Of a stretch of 64,000 nt of DNA, positions 42,296-51,079 are shown in pieces. Under the pieces are notes generated by a model, which ran no database searches, was not told the origin of the DNA, and was given only the letters and a program-made list of their open reading frames with translations. The number at the start of each line of letters is the position of its first letter. Positions within the stretch are counted from its first letter, which is position 1. Source of the DNA: Acinetobacter sp. (lineage in GTDB: Bacteria > Pseudomonadota > Gammaproteobacteria > Pseudomonadales > Moraxellaceae); NCBI GenBank assembly GCA_031277915.1, contig JAITLL010000055.1, forward strand, positions 19,564 to 83,563, written 5' to 3'. The position numbers and the translations under genes are program-made.

Positions 42296-43576
42296 TTATT
42301 TAGGTGCCCAGGCTGGTTCACGTACTTCACCTTGTTCACTCGGTAAATTCATGCGGAAACGACCATCAGTGGACATGACAGACAGTAAACCACGGTTCCC
42401 TTCACGAGTTGCATAAACCACCATTTGCCCATTTGGTGAGAAACTTGGTGATTCATCTAAACTCGTTGGGGTAAGGATATTGACAATCCCTGTATTAATA
42501 TCTTGGATAGCAACCTTATAGTTACTACCACTTGGTCGATGCACCAGTGCAATTTTTTTACCATCTGCACTTAGAGTGCCACGTGCATTAAATGAACCTT
42601 TAAATGTTAAGCGTTTTACTGAGCCATCTCCAAAATCATAGCGATAAATTTGAGGAGAGCCCCCACGGTCAGATGTAAAAATAAAAGCTTTTCCATCTGG
42701 TGTGTAACGAGCTTCTGTATCAATTCCCGAGTCATTCGTCATACGCTTGATTTGGCGAGTTGATAAATCCATTTGATAAATTTCAGGATTACCATTCATT
42801 GATCCGGTAAATAGCATTGATTTACCATCTGGTGAAAAGCTTGGTGCACCATTTAAGCCTTTAAAGCTGGTAAGTACTTCACGTGTTCCAGTAGAAAGAT
42901 CTTGTAAGTAAATTGCTGGACGTTTTGTTTCAAAAGAAACATAAGCAATTTTTTTGGCATCAGGAGTCCATGCCGGAGAAAGAATCGGGTCGCGTGAAGA
43001 GAGAACAGTTTTTGGTTGTTCGCCATCTGTATCCGCAATTTGTAAAGTGTAACGTTCTGCCGGGGTTGCCGCATTACGTAATACATAAGCAATACGACCA
43101 CTAAAGTCGCCTGGAATCCCTGTGAGAGCCTGATAAATAGCATCACTAACCATATGTCCTGCTTGACGTATGCGTGAAGCAGGAACATTTAATAACTCAT
43201 TAAGAAGATATTGCTGTTTTTGTACATCATAAAGTTGGTAATGGATTTCAAACCCATCAGCTGTTTGCTTAATTTGCCCAGTCACTACATAAGGAATACC
43301 TGCAGCTTGCCAATCAGATGCTTGAATCTGATTAATAGCAGCATTTGCAGGTAAGTTTTTCGATGAACTTGTGAAACGTCCTGAACGGTTTAAGTCCGTT
43401 TCAACAATTGGATAAAGTCCATTGTCATTATTAAACGGAACAATAGCGATTTTGGGTGCCTGATCAGGTGCTTTTGCAATTTCTAAATGTAGTTGAGCAA
43501 AGGCAGCTGTTGGAGCAAGAGGACTTAATGCTGTAAGCAGCGTTAAGGCGAGAAGGTGTTTGCGGCTTGTTTTCAT
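42296..43576 (-). CDS. tolB: Tol-Pal system beta-propeller protein TolB
   Basis: Periplasmic protein of the Tol-Pal system, 426 aa. The signal peptide (KTSRKHLLALTLLTALSPLAPTAAFA) precedes the alpha/beta domain and a six-bladed WD40-like propeller (from about residue 190) with repeated blade motifs such as PSFSPDGKSMLF, ARYTPDGKAFIF and PSFSPNGQMVVYA. The ATG at 43576 gives a canonical signal peptide. An ATG at 43624 has a better AAGG ribosome site and would add 16 residues, so the start is uncertain. It lies between tolA and pal, 27 bp before the pal start. Confidence 0.95.
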   Translation of the reverse strand: MKTSRKHLLALTLLTALSPLAPTAAFAQLHLEIAKAPDQAPKIAIVPFNNDNGLYPIVETDLNRSGRFTSSSKNLPANAAINQIQASDWQAAGIPYVVTGQIKQTADGFEIHYQLYDVQKQQYLLNELLNVPASRIRQAGHMVSDAIYQALTGIPGDFSGRIAYVLRNAATPAERYTLQIADTDGEQPKTVLSSRDPILSPAWTPDAKKIAYVSFETKRPAIYLQDLSTGTREVLTSFKGLNGAPSFSPDGKSMLFTGSMNGNPEIYQMDLSTRQIKRMTNDSGIDTEARYTPDGKAFIFTSDRGGSPQIYRYDFGDGSVKRLTFKGSFNARGTLSADGKKIALVHRPSGSNYKVAIQDINTGIVNILTPTSLDESPSFSPNGQMVVYATREGNRGLLSVMSTDGRFRMNLPSEQGEVREPAWAPK

Positions 43577-43665
43577 AGATTTAAAGTCATTGAAGGCATT
43601 TTGTGACTGTGGATTTTGTAACATAGTTACATGCCTTAAACTATTTAAAGCATGTAACAATATAC

Positions 43666-45105
43666 TTATTTTGCAGTAAATGTTGAACTGAATGATCTAG
43701 CCTCACGACGTGCATCTGGATCGGACGGCATTGGGTAAGGTGCAGCAGAGCGAATAGCTGCCTCAACACTAGCTTTGACATCTGGGTTGCTAGAGCTAAC
43801 AATAACTGATAATACAGCTCCACTATCACTGAGTGTGACGCGGGCAGTTGCTTTTTGACCCGATGTTCCAGATGGAATATCCCAAGCATTTTTAATTTTC
43901 TGCTCAAAATCACGCTTCGCTGAAGATGCAATTTTTTTGGCTTCACCTTTTTTCTGAGCGGCTTCTTCCTGTGCTTTTTTAGCAGATGCAGCTTTTGCTT
44001 CGGCCTCAGCTTCAGCCGCTTTTTGCTGTTTCGCTTTTGCGTCAGCATCAGCCTTATGCTTAGCATCCTCAGCGGCTTTCTGCTTTTGAGCCTTTGCATC
44101 GGCTTCAGCTTTGCGCTTGGCATCTTCGGCAGCTTTTTGGTGTTTAGCTTTTGCGTCAGCATCAGCTTTACGCTTGGCATCCTCAGCCACTTTTTGCTTT
44201 TGAGCCTTTGCATCGGCTTCAGCTTTACGCTTGGCATCTTCAGCTGCTTTTTGGTGTTTAGCTTTTGCATCCGCCTCAGTTTTACGCTTAGCATCCTCAG
44301 CCGCTTTCTGCTTTTGGGCTTTTGCATCAGCCTCAGCTTTACGCTTAGCATCCTCAGCTACTTTCTGCTGTTTAACTTTCGCATCTTCAGCCGCTTTGCG
44401 TTTAGCATCTTCGGTTGCTTTACGAGCTTCATGTTTAGCTTTTGCCTCAGCTTCAGCTTTACGTTTTGCTTCTTGCTGTGCCTGAAGTTTTGCATTTTCT
44501 GCTTCACGTTTCAGTTTTGCTTCGGTCTCAGCTTTACGCTTAGCAGCTTCTTCAGCTTTGCGAGCTTCACTTTGTTCATGTTTGGTTTTTGCCTCAGCTT
44601 CAGCTTTACGCTTTTGTTCAGCTTCGACTTTTGCAGTCTTCGCCTCAGCTTGACGCTTAGCTTCAGCTTCCTGTTTTTGAACTTCCTCTAAACGTTGCTG
44701 CTCCGCAGCTTGCTTCGCTTTAGCAGCTTCTTGAGCTTTACGTTTTTCCTCAGCTAATTTTGCTTGCTGTGCCTGCTCAGCTTTTTGCTTTTGGGCAACC
44801 AGATGTTGCGCTGTTGGAAGAGGAGGAGGTATTGCAGGAAGATTTTGTGGAAGAGTTTCATCTACAATTGGACTTAAAACTTCTTCTGCCTGATTTTCTG
44901 CTGTAGTTTGTTGCTCAACTTCTTTTGCTAAAGGTGGTGGTAAATCTTCTGGCTTAACTAAGATAGTAGTCAGCTTTTTTGGCTGTTCAGGTGGTTTACT
45001 CAAGCCTAAAAAAAGCAAGCCAACAATGGCAATTGCATGAACTCCAAGTGTGAAGCCTAATGCAATTGCATTTTGTTTAAAGGGAGGCTTTTGATTTTTG
45101 TTCAT
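43666..45105 (-). CDS. tolA: TolA envelope protein with long repeat-rich coiled coil
   Basis: Inner-membrane protein of Tol-Pal, 479 aa. The N-terminal helix (about 13-34) anchors it. A Pro-rich linker (PPPLAKE, PPPLPTAQ) is followed by a long Ala/Lys/Glu-rich helical domain (about 105-395) that spans the periplasm, and a C-terminal TolA domain (about 396-479) ending SSTFTAK. Within the helix are seven tandem 19-residue repeats (231-363), pattern AEDAKRKAEADAKAQKQKA, in which AQKQK and AKHQK forms alternate. It lies in the tolQ-tolR-tolA-tolB-pal operon, 3 bp after tolR. The long antisense frames here arise from the biased composition. Confidence 0.95.
   Translation of the reverse strand: MNKNQKPPFKQNAIALGFTLGVHAIAIVGLLFLGLSKPPEQPKKLTTILVKPEDLPPPLAKEVEQQTTAENQAEEVLSPIVDETLPQNLPAIPPPLPTAQHLVAQKQKAEQAQQAKLAEEKRKAQEAAKAKQAAEQQRLEEVQKQEAEAKRQAEAKTAKVEAEQKRKAEAEAKTKHEQSEARKAEEAAKRKAETEAKLKREAENAKLQAQQEAKRKAEAEAKAKHEARKATEDAKRKAAEDAKVKQQKVAEDAKRKAEADAKAQKQKAAEDAKRKTEADAKAKHQKAAEDAKRKAEADAKAQKQKVAEDAKRKADADAKAKHQKAAEDAKRKAEADAKAQKQKAAEDAKHKADADAKAKQQKAAEAEAEAKAASAKKAQEEAAQKKGEAKKIASSAKRDFEQKIKNAWDIPSGTSGQKATARVTLSDSGAVLSVIVSSSNPDVKASVEAAIRSAAPYPMPSDPDARREARSFSSTFTAK
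44017..44415 (-). repeat. tolA: 57-bp tandem repeats in tolA (seven copies)
   Basis: Seven in-frame 57-bp units encoding a 19-aa helix repeat, residues 231-363 of TolA. Six are close copies; the first is diverged. Units alternate between AQKQK and AKHQK forms, giving a 114-bp higher-order period. Such a run can change length by slippage or recombination without losing frame. Confidence 0.9.
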
Positions 45106-45108
45106 AGC

Positions 45109-45561
45109 TTATTTTAAAGGCTCTGTCAGAAGGCCAACTTGAGTTAAACCTGCTTCTTGTAAACTTGCCATCAATGACACGACTTCACCGTAAGGACGAG
45201 ACTTATCACCGTTCACTAAAACTGTAAGTTGTTTCTTTTCCTGCTCAGCTTGCTTTTGCGCTTCACTTAATACAGATTCAAGCTTTTCACGAGAAAGTGG
45301 CTCGTTATCTTTATAGTCTTGGTATTGAAGATAAATATTGCCATCTTTACCAATCGTTACCATGGCTGGCATATCTTTGGATTCAATTGGACGATTATTT
45401 GCCTGAGGTAAGTCGACTTTAATACCGCTAGTAATCATGGGAGCAGTCACCATGAAAATAACTAAAAGTACGAGCATTACATCGATATAAGGCACGACGT
45501 TCATGTCACTTTTTAATGGTTTTTTTATGCGCTCAAAGCGCCCTGAACGTTGAATGGCCAT
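45109..45561 (-). CDS. tolR: Tol-Pal protein TolR
   Basis: ExbD/TolR-type inner-membrane protein, 150 aa. A single helix carries the essential Asp in VVPYIDVMLVLLVIFMVTAP (about residues 20-40). The periplasmic domain (about 45-145) includes IYLQYQDYK and LTVLVNGDKSRPYGEV. It works with TolQ as the proton-driven motor of the Tol system. The ATG overlaps the tolQ stop by one base, and the stop lies 3 bp before the tolA start. Confidence 0.95.
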   Translation of the reverse strand: MAIQRSGRFERIKKPLKSDMNVVPYIDVMLVLLVIFMVTAPMITSGIKVDLPQANNRPIESKDMPAMVTIGKDGNIYLQYQDYKDNEPLSREKLESVLSEAQKQAEQEKKQLTVLVNGDKSRPYGEVVSLMASLQEAGLTQVGLLTEPLK

Positions 45562-46259
45562 TATGCATCTTCCTGTGATGAACCCACAGATTGGCGTTGC
45601 AATAAAGCAATCATTTCTTCGGCAAATAATGCGCGGTCAGAGTAGACGCTTTCACCTTTAGCCGTAAAGTGGTTAAAAGCCAGTACAGCAGGAATGGCAG
45701 CAAACAAGCCAATTGCAGTTGCAATGAGTGCCTCGGCAATACCTGGTGCCACCGTAGCTAAAGTCACTTGGTCAACGGCAGCCAAACCAATAAAAGCATT
45801 CATGATTCCCCAAACTGTACCGAATAAACCGATATATGGAGCAACAGAACCGATACTTGCTAAAGTACCAAGGCCATATTCAAGAGTACTTTGATCACGA
45901 CTTAAACCAACACGTAAAATACGTTCGGTACCTTCGATCGTTTGAGAGGTAGAAGCGTGGCGCTTTTTAAGTTTGAAAAACTCACTCAGTCCTTGATAAA
46001 AAATATCCTCAAGACCTGAACGTTTTGAGTTGAGTTGTGCGTTGTTATAGAGCGTGTTGAGTTCAGCACCAGACCAGAACATTTTTTGAAAATGTTCATC
46101 ACCTTGACGTGCCTTTTTATAACCCATATGTAACTTGGCAATCAAATACCAACTAAAGATTGATGCTAACAATAAAATTAGCATGACCAATTGGACGACT
46201 GGACTTGCTTGTAAGATAAGGTCAGAAATATGCAGGGTTGATTCAATGTTTGTTGCCAT
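45561..46259 (-). CDS. tolQ: Tol-Pal protein TolQ
   Basis: MotA/TolQ/ExbB-type proton channel, 232 aa. Three helices are visible: an N-terminal one (about 18-40, SPVVQLVMLILLLASIFSWYL) and two in the C-terminal half (about 130-155 and 168-195) with the conserved YIGLFGTVWGIMNAF and GIAEALIATAIGLFAAIPAVLA motifs. The N-terminal cytoplasmic loop has the usual charged region. First of the Tol proteins in the operon after ybgC, 24 bp apart. Confidence 0.95.
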   Translation of the reverse strand: MATNIESTLHISDLILQASPVVQLVMLILLLASIFSWYLIAKLHMGYKKARQGDEHFQKMFWSGAELNTLYNNAQLNSKRSGLEDIFYQGLSEFFKLKKRHASTSQTIEGTERILRVGLSRDQSTLEYGLGTLASIGSVAPYIGLFGTVWGIMNAFIGLAAVDQVTLATVAPGIAEALIATAIGLFAAIPAVLAFNHFTAKGESVYSDRALFAEEMIALLQRQSVGSSQEDA

Positions 46260-46283
46260 AGTTACATATGCCGGTTGCTTTTT

Positions 46284-46691
46284 TTAGTCTTGTTCCAATT
46301 CTTTACGAATAAGATCACGTATTTCTTCTGGAAGACGACGAGCTACAAGTTCTTTACTTAAACATGCCAATTCAACCTCGCCAGAAGCAAGCAAGATTTC
46401 ACCACGATAAATATTTTGTTGCAACACAAATGACGCAGCTTTACATGAAACTACACGTGCTGTAACAGTAATTAGGTCATCCATTAGGATAGGACGCATA
46501 TATTTTACGTCAATTTTGTGAACAACAAAGTTGTAGTCTTTTTGATGCCAGTAATGATCAACACCAGAAGCACGAAGCCATTCTGTACGGGTACGTTCCA
46601 TGTAGCGAATGTGGTTGGCGTGGTAAACGATACCGCCTGCGTCCGTATCTTCGATATAAACACGAATATTGAATTCAAAATGATTCGCCAT
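46284..46691 (-). CDS. ybgC: Tol-Pal-associated acyl-CoA thioesterase YbgC
   Basis: Hot-dog fold thioesterase, 135 aa from the ATG at 46691. It begins MANHFEFNIRVYIEDTDAGG and contains the family motif YIEDTDAGGIVYHANHIRYMERTRTEW (catalytic Asp in DTDAGG). The longer frame to 46775 adds a hydrophobic, non-family N-terminus. GGA lies at a suitable distance upstream. YbgC hydrolyses short-chain acyl-CoA and is conserved as the first gene of the tol-pal operon in gammaproteobacteria. The tol operon promoter must lie in the 95 bp upstream, next to a decayed gene. Confidence 0.92.
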   Translation of the reverse strand: MANHFEFNIRVYIEDTDAGGIVYHANHIRYMERTRTEWLRASGVDHYWHQKDYNFVVHKIDVKYMRPILMDDLITVTARVVSCKAASFVLQQNIYRGEILLASGEVELACLSKELVARRLPEEIRDLIRKELEQD

Positions 46692-46785
46692 GAGAGTATT
46701 CCGTTTTAGTTCACTATAGAGCTTTATATTTAAAATATGACTGCTGAATAAAACATAAGTTCTAATCAAGGTCATACATCTGCTT

Positions 46786-47262
46786 TTAAATACGGGGCAG
46801 TTTAGCAGATTGCATACTAAGTCCTATGGCACAACCTTTCAATTGCGATTGCTGTATTTCTAATCTAAAAATGCTACATCTTATGGCTAGTAAGCTTTTA
46901 AGTGAAGAGGGCTTCCATGAAGTTTGAACTTGTTTTGATATATTCGGATAATCTAATACGAATCTGACGTGCAGCTCTGTTCCAGTTTTTAAGGCTTTGT
47001 TATCTACAATAAAATAGGGGCTATGATTTGGTGCAGCTTGAATTAAGTCCTGATTTTCTGGTGTTGCACCTAAGAAAGCAAAGAATGATGGCATTAATTT
47101 GCCATAATAAGCAAAGTCTTCACTTGCGCTTGCATTATGATCCAAAAACATGAAGTTTTGAGTCCCCAACAACTTTGATTCAAGTTGGTTGAATAAACTG
47201 AGTCAGTGTTTTGTCATTCGTGGTGACTGGCGCATAAGGTATTATTTTATGTATGTCTTTAT
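46786..47262 (-). pseudogene. Remnant of an M20-family amidohydrolase (C-terminal part, frameshifted)
   Basis: A decayed copy of an M20 peptidase/amidohydrolase C-terminus. The segment NASASEDFAYYGKLMP, FAFLGATPEN and NHSPYFIVDN, then TGTELHVRFVLDY matches the family's metal-binding end. Upstream, in another frame (about 47262-47190), DKDIHKIIPYAPVTTND fits the preceding part of the same fold, so one frameshift lies near 47185. A stop precedes that piece, and the rest of the gene is gone. The last 45 codons after LDY no longer resemble the family. It sits between ruvB and ybgC, which are usually adjacent. Confidence 0.65.
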
Positions 47263-47449
47263 CCTAAAAATATTATTGTTCATAAGATTTAATATCTAGA
47301 TTTCTTATAATTCAGTTTTTAAAAAATTAATAAGGTAAAAAGAAATGCTTCAATGGTATAGAGGAGCTAATCTATTGATAAGAAAATTATTATTTTATTT
47401 TAAATAGAATGGTTTAATTAAAAAGGAAGAGAAAACTCTCTTCCTTGGG
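47263..47449. other. Gap between the M20 remnant and ruvB
   Basis: 187 bp, AT-rich. It contains the ruvB terminator at 47417-47446. A 20-codon frame at 47344 has a poor ribosome site and is not called. Confidence 0.5.
47417..47446 (-). terminator. Terminator after ruvB
   Basis: A 9-bp stem AAGGAAGAG (47423-47431) / CTCTTCCTT (47438-47446). Read on the minus strand it is followed by a T run (CTTTTTAATT), just after the ruvB stop. Confidence 0.85.
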
Positions 47450-48454
47450 TTAGTTTTTAGGCTCAGGTGGCGTCATTCCAAACTGTAAATAAGACTGATT
47501 GGTTGCTATACGGCCTCGTGCGGTACGCATGACATAGCCTTGTTGAATTAAATAAGGCTCAATCACATCTTCAAGTGTACCACTGTCTTCAGCCATAGCT
47601 GCTGCAAGCGCTTCAACTCCAGCAGGCCCACCATCAAAACGCTCGAGTAACATGCTCAAATAACGTCGGTCTAGGGTATCTAAGCCAGCTTTATCGACAT
47701 TGAGCATATCAAGTGCACGTTGTGCCATTTCATGAGTGACTTCGCCTGTGCCTTTCACTTGTGCGTAGTCACGAACACGTCGTAATAACCGATTGGCGAT
47801 ACGCGGTGTGCCGCGTGAGCGACGAGCCACTTCCTCTGCACCTTCAACTGTAATCGGTACATCCATGAGGTTTGCAGAGCGTGACACAATATGAGTTAAG
47901 TCTTCTACAGAGTAGAACTCAAGACGCTGCACAATACCAAAACGGTCACGTAGAGGTGAGGTGAGTAAGCCCGCACGTGTGGTCGCAGCTACAAGTGTAA
48001 AAGGTGGCAAATCGAGTTTAATTGAACGAGCAGCAGGGCCTTCACCAATCATGATATCTAGCTGGTAATCCTCCATAGCTGGATATAGAATTTCTTCAAT
48101 CACTGGTGAAAGACGATGAATTTCATCAATAAATAAAACATCGCCTTCTTCAAGGTTGGTGAGCATTGCTGCCAGATCACCAGCACGCTCTAAAACAGGC
48201 CCTGAAGTCGATTTGAGATTGCCACCCATTTCACGTGCAATAATATTAGCAAGTGTGGTTTTACCTAACCCTGGTGGACCAAAAATCAGTGTGTGGTCGA
48301 GTGCTTCACCGCGACCACGAGCAGCGCCAATGAAGATTTCCATTTGCTCGCGTACGACTGGCTGCCCAATATAATCGGCAAGTGAAGTTGGTCGAATAGC
48401 CCGATCAAAATGATCTTCAGGTTTTTCTGTTCCACTGATTAGACGGTCTTGCAT
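47450..48454 (-). CDS. ruvB: Holliday junction branch migration ATPase RuvB
   Basis: AAA+ ring motor that drives branch migration with RuvA, 334 aa. The N-terminal region has [11 protein letters not shown]. Walker A is [11 protein letters not shown] (about residues 59-69), Walker B is LFIDEIHRL (about 107), sensor 1 is AATTRAGLL, and the arginine-finger region LRDRFG is followed by the C-terminal winged-helix ending SYLQFG. It lies 8 bp after ruvA on the minus strand. RuvC is not encoded in this window. Confidence 0.97.
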   Translation of the reverse strand: MQDRLISGTEKPEDHFDRAIRPTSLADYIGQPVVREQMEIFIGAARGRGEALDHTLIFGPPGLGKTTLANIIAREMGGNLKSTSGPVLERAGDLAAMLTNLEEGDVLFIDEIHRLSPVIEEILYPAMEDYQLDIMIGEGPAARSIKLDLPPFTLVAATTRAGLLTSPLRDRFGIVQRLEFYSVEDLTHIVSRSANLMDVPITVEGAEEVARRSRGTPRIANRLLRRVRDYAQVKGTGEVTHEMAQRALDMLNVDKAGLDTLDRRYLSMLLERFDGGPAGVEALAAAMAEDSGTLEDVIEPYLIQQGYVMRTARGRIATNQSYLQFGMTPPEPKN

Positions 48455-48462
48455 AGGTGTGT

Positions 48463-49062
48463 TTACTTCATCATTGATTTAAGTGCAGCACGAATAATAT
48501 CGGCTGATTCAGTATAGTCGGCTTTAACCGCAGCAACGGCTTTTTGCGCTTCAAGTGGCTTATAACCTAAAGACTGTAATGCTGCTTCTGCTTCCGCAAC
48601 AGGAGAGTTTGCAGCAAATTGAATTTGAGGTATGGTCGCCGCAGTTGAAGTACCTTGAGCCAAGGTTTTAAAACGGTCACGGAGTTCAATCATTAAACGT
48701 TCAGCTGTTTTTTTACCAACGCCTGGAACTTTGACCAAAGTGTTTACATCGTCGTGTTCAATTGTGTGTACTAGCAATTCAACACTTAAAGTGGAAAGAA
48801 TACCCAATGCCATTTTGGGGCCAACACCATTTACTTTTAACAAGGTGCGGAAAATTATTTTCTCTTGAGCATCGCTAAAACCGTAGAGCTGTTGTGCATC
48901 TTCACGCACAACTAAATGCGTCCATAGCGTAACTTTCTGGCCTTTTTGTAATTGGCAAAATGTTGAAAGTGGTGTGTCAATTTCATAGCCAACACCATTT
49001 ACATTCAGTAAGACAGTTGGGGCTTCTAAGGCAAACACTTCGCCAATTAAACATCCGATCAT
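48463..49062 (-). CDS. ruvA: Holliday junction DNA-binding protein RuvA
   Basis: Tetrameric junction-binding partner of RuvB, 199 aa from the ATG at 49062, which gives the canonical start MIGCLIGEV. An overlapping GTG at 49074, which shares a GTGA with the stop of the upstream gene, would add four residues and cannot be excluded. The helix-hairpin-helix motifs are [13 protein letters not shown] (about 70-83) and [15 protein letters not shown] (about 105-119). The C-terminal domain III (about 145-199), which contacts RuvB, is present. Operon: dGTPase, zinc-ribbon protein, ruvA, ruvB. Confidence 0.95.
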   Translation of the reverse strand: MIGCLIGEVFALEAPTVLLNVNGVGYEIDTPLSTFCQLQKGQKVTLWTHLVVREDAQQLYGFSDAQEKIIFRTLLKVNGVGPKMALGILSTLSVELLVHTIEHDDVNTLVKVPGVGKKTAERLMIELRDRFKTLAQGTSTAATIPQIQFAANSPVAEAEAALQSLGYKPLEAQKAVAAVKADYTESADIIRAALKSMMK

Positions 49063-49070
49063 TGAATCTT

Positions 49071-49739
49071 TCACTTATTTGTTAATGGTTGAATAGTAGT
49101 TGCCATTTGTTCTAAACGCAAAATAGCTTTTAAAATTTCTTTTCGATTTCGTGTGGATTTTATCCATGCAGGTAGACGTGAAAAATAACTGCTATTACCA
49201 GTCTGTTTAGTTCTTTCTCTTAAATTAGCTTCAACGAAAATTTTTAATTCTTTTAAGTGTGTAGGGTTATAAACGTATATGTCTCCATGCCTACTTGAAG
49301 TTTTTAGATAAAGTTCAAGATCATAGTTTGTAAAACCAAATTTTTGGTCTAAAACAAAAGCTATATTATATTTTTCAAATTTTGAAAAATTTTGGCATAG
49401 ATGACATTTAGGTTGAATATATGGAGGATATGCTCCTGAATTATTCAGCTTTTGATTTGCTTTGAGCCATGACCCACCACAACTTTGGCAACGCTGGTAA
49501 GCTATGGCGTAAAAATGACCATTATAACGACTCGATATTGAACTATCTTCAGCTTTAATTTGATAACAACAATTTAGACAACTAAAAGAAAAAGTTCCTT
49601 GATAAGGCGCATTTACTGGTAACAAAGGACTGTCATATTTCAAGATACTCAGATGAGAACATTTAGGACATTTTACCCACTGATCTGAATACATAAAAGA
49701 TGATGGATAAAGCCCTCTATCAATATGTCGACTTATCAT
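49071..49739 (-). CDS. Zinc-ribbon hypothetical protein
   Basis: A 222-aa protein that I do not recognise. Four CxxC pairs form two probable zinc ribbons: Cys24/Cys27 with Cys54/Cys57, and Cys84/Cys87 with Cys112/Cys115. The C-terminal half (about 120-222) is basic and helix-forming (LKELKIFVEANLRERTKQ). The start ATG shares one base with the stop of the dGTPase gene (TAATG), and its own stop overlaps the GTG before ruvA, so it is locked into the dGTPase-ruvAB operon. Binding to DNA or RNA is plausible given the zinc fold, the basic tail and the neighbours. This is inference; no biochemical role is known to me. Confidence 0.8.
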   Translation of the reverse strand: MISRHIDRGLYPSSFMYSDQWVKCPKCSHLSILKYDSPLLPVNAPYQGTFSFSCLNCCYQIKAEDSSISSRYNGHFYAIAYQRCQSCGGSWLKANQKLNNSGAYPPYIQPKCHLCQNFSKFEKYNIAFVLDQKFGFTNYDLELYLKTSSRHGDIYVYNPTHLKELKIFVEANLRERTKQTGNSSYFSRLPAWIKSTRNRKEILKAILRLEQMATTIQPLTNK

Positions 49740-51079
49740 TAAAACAGACCTATTTTATTACCTTGTAGCTCTTGCGCCAAGCTATAAGCTTGATGATCTG
49801 AAAACTTACTAATAATATCGAGTACCTGCATGATATTGCTGTAGTGGTTATTGCTAAAGCGAGCGCCATACAAATGAAGGATCGACATTAAACGTTGTTC
49901 TTTAAAGCTTAAAGATTTATGTGGCATGGTTAATGGTACAAATGCATCTAGTATTGTTTGCAAACTCTGGTGAGCAATAATTTCTAAACCAGACTTCTGT
50001 GGGTGTTCAAAGATTTTTTCACGTGCCAGATTTTTGGCTGTTTCAATACCTTTAGCAATATCAGGTGAACAGTATTGTAAAAGGCTGCCTTGGAGCTGAC
50101 CTGTAATAATTTCATACTGATGCTTGGCAAAAGCTGTAGTAACTTCATCGACTAAACGTTTCATGACGCGGCCACGTAATGCCGAAATTTTTTGTTGCCA
50201 TGTACTGCTCGTTAGTGACAATTCCTCAGGTTGACCATAATCTGCAATTAAATTGAGAAAAATTGGTTCAACTTCTTGGTAATTCAGCATATTTAAAATA
50301 ATGCCGTCTTCTAAATCAATCAAGGCATAACAAATGTCATCAGCAGCTTCTAAAAGATAGGTGAGCGGGTGGCGACAATAGTGATATTCACCGAGTTGGA
50401 TAAGACCGAGCTGTTCAGCTATTTGCTTTAAAATTTCTTTTTCAGATTGATAACAACCAAATTTGGCTCGTTGATGTGATGGACGATCACCTTGAGATGC
50501 TATTGTTTTTGAAAGCCAAGGATATTTTAAATATGCGCCTAAGGTCGCGTAAGTTAAACGCATACCTCCATCATCTGGATGATAGTCAATACGGGTTAAT
50601 AAACGTAAACCTTGAGCATTACCTTCAAACTGGCGAACATCGGCTTCTTCTTCGGGAGTTAATTTTTTTAGAAAATCATTATGTGAGGCATCGTCAAACC
50701 ATTCACGAATTGCATATTCACCTGCGTGACCGAAGGGTGGGTTACCAATATCGTGAGCAAGACAGGCTGCTTGAATAATTGCACCGACATCGGCAGGAGA
50801 AATCCAGACAGGCAATTCATCTTTAATTTTTTCGGCCGCAAGCATACCCATTGAACGGCCAATACAGGAAACCTCAAGGGAGTGTGTTAAGCGGGTATGG
50901 ATACCATCATGTTGTGCCAGAGGATGAACTTGGGTTTTACGATTTAATTGGCGAAAACTTTGCGAAAATATAATGCGATCATAATCTTTATGAAATGGGC
51001 TACGAGCTAGCTCTGTACTGCTTTTTTTACTACCTAAACGAACTGCGGAAAGCAGTTCCAACCAACGCATTTGTTCCAT
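49739..51079 (-). CDS. dGTPase / deoxynucleotide triphosphohydrolase (Dgt family)
   Basis: A 446-aa HD-domain hydrolase that converts dGTP (or dNTPs) to the nucleoside and tripolyphosphate. The HD site is complete: His66 (RLTHSLEV), His109-Asp110 (LAHDIGNPPFGHAGE), and a later Asp in LEAADDICYALIDLEDG (about 240). The family N-terminal motif RSPFHKDYDRIIFSQSFRQLNRKTQV is present. Such enzymes tune dNTP pools and in some bacteria limit phage replication. Whether this one does is unknown. First gene of the operon leading to ruvAB, divergent from purL. Confidence 0.9.
   Translation of the reverse strand: MEQMRWLELLSAVRLGSKKSSTELARSPFHKDYDRIIFSQSFRQLNRKTQVHPLAQHDGIHTRLTHSLEVSCIGRSMGMLAAEKIKDELPVWISPADVGAIIQAACLAHDIGNPPFGHAGEYAIREWFDDASHNDFLKKLTPEEEADVRQFEGNAQGLRLLTRIDYHPDDGGMRLTYATLGAYLKYPWLSKTIASQGDRPSHQRAKFGCYQSEKEILKQIAEQLGLIQLGEYHYCRHPLTYLLEAADDICYALIDLEDGIILNMLNYQEVEPIFLNLIADYGQPEELSLTSSTWQQKISALRGRVMKRLVDEVTTAFAKHQYEIITGQLQGSLLQYCSPDIAKGIETAKNLAREKIFEHPQKSGLEIIAHQSLQTILDAFVPLTMPHKSLSFKEQRLMSILHLYGARFSNNHYSNIMQVLDIISKFSDHQAYSLAQELQGNKIGLF

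Noticed and set aside
42913-43188. Frames inside tolB on both strands
   Set aside because: They overlap a clear TolB propeller and have no independent support.
43641-44351. Long frame (236 codons) in tolA, same strand, other register
   Set aside because: Lys/Arg/Leu/Met-rich product of the same repeats read out of frame; overlaps a clear tolA and has no start site.
44017-44415. CRISPR-like appearance of the tolA repeats
   Set aside because: Units are contiguous without spacers, in frame, 57 bp, and encode a helical repeat.
44023-44691. Long antisense frame (222 codons) opposite tolA
   Set aside because: The repeat-rich, Ala/Lys/Glu-biased tolA sequence lacks stop codons on the other strand; the frame would encode a Phe/Leu/Cys-rich protein with no plausible fold and no ribosome site.
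47344-47406. 20-codon frame starting at 47344
   Set aside because: Too short, poor ribosome site, no conservation evidence; in an AT-rich gap where such frames arise by chance.
49739-51079. Anti-phage dGTPase defence island
   Set aside because: A dGTPase is present, but the neighbours are housekeeping (ruvAB, purL) with no nuclease, toxin or mobile genes; the defence role is kept only as a possibility.
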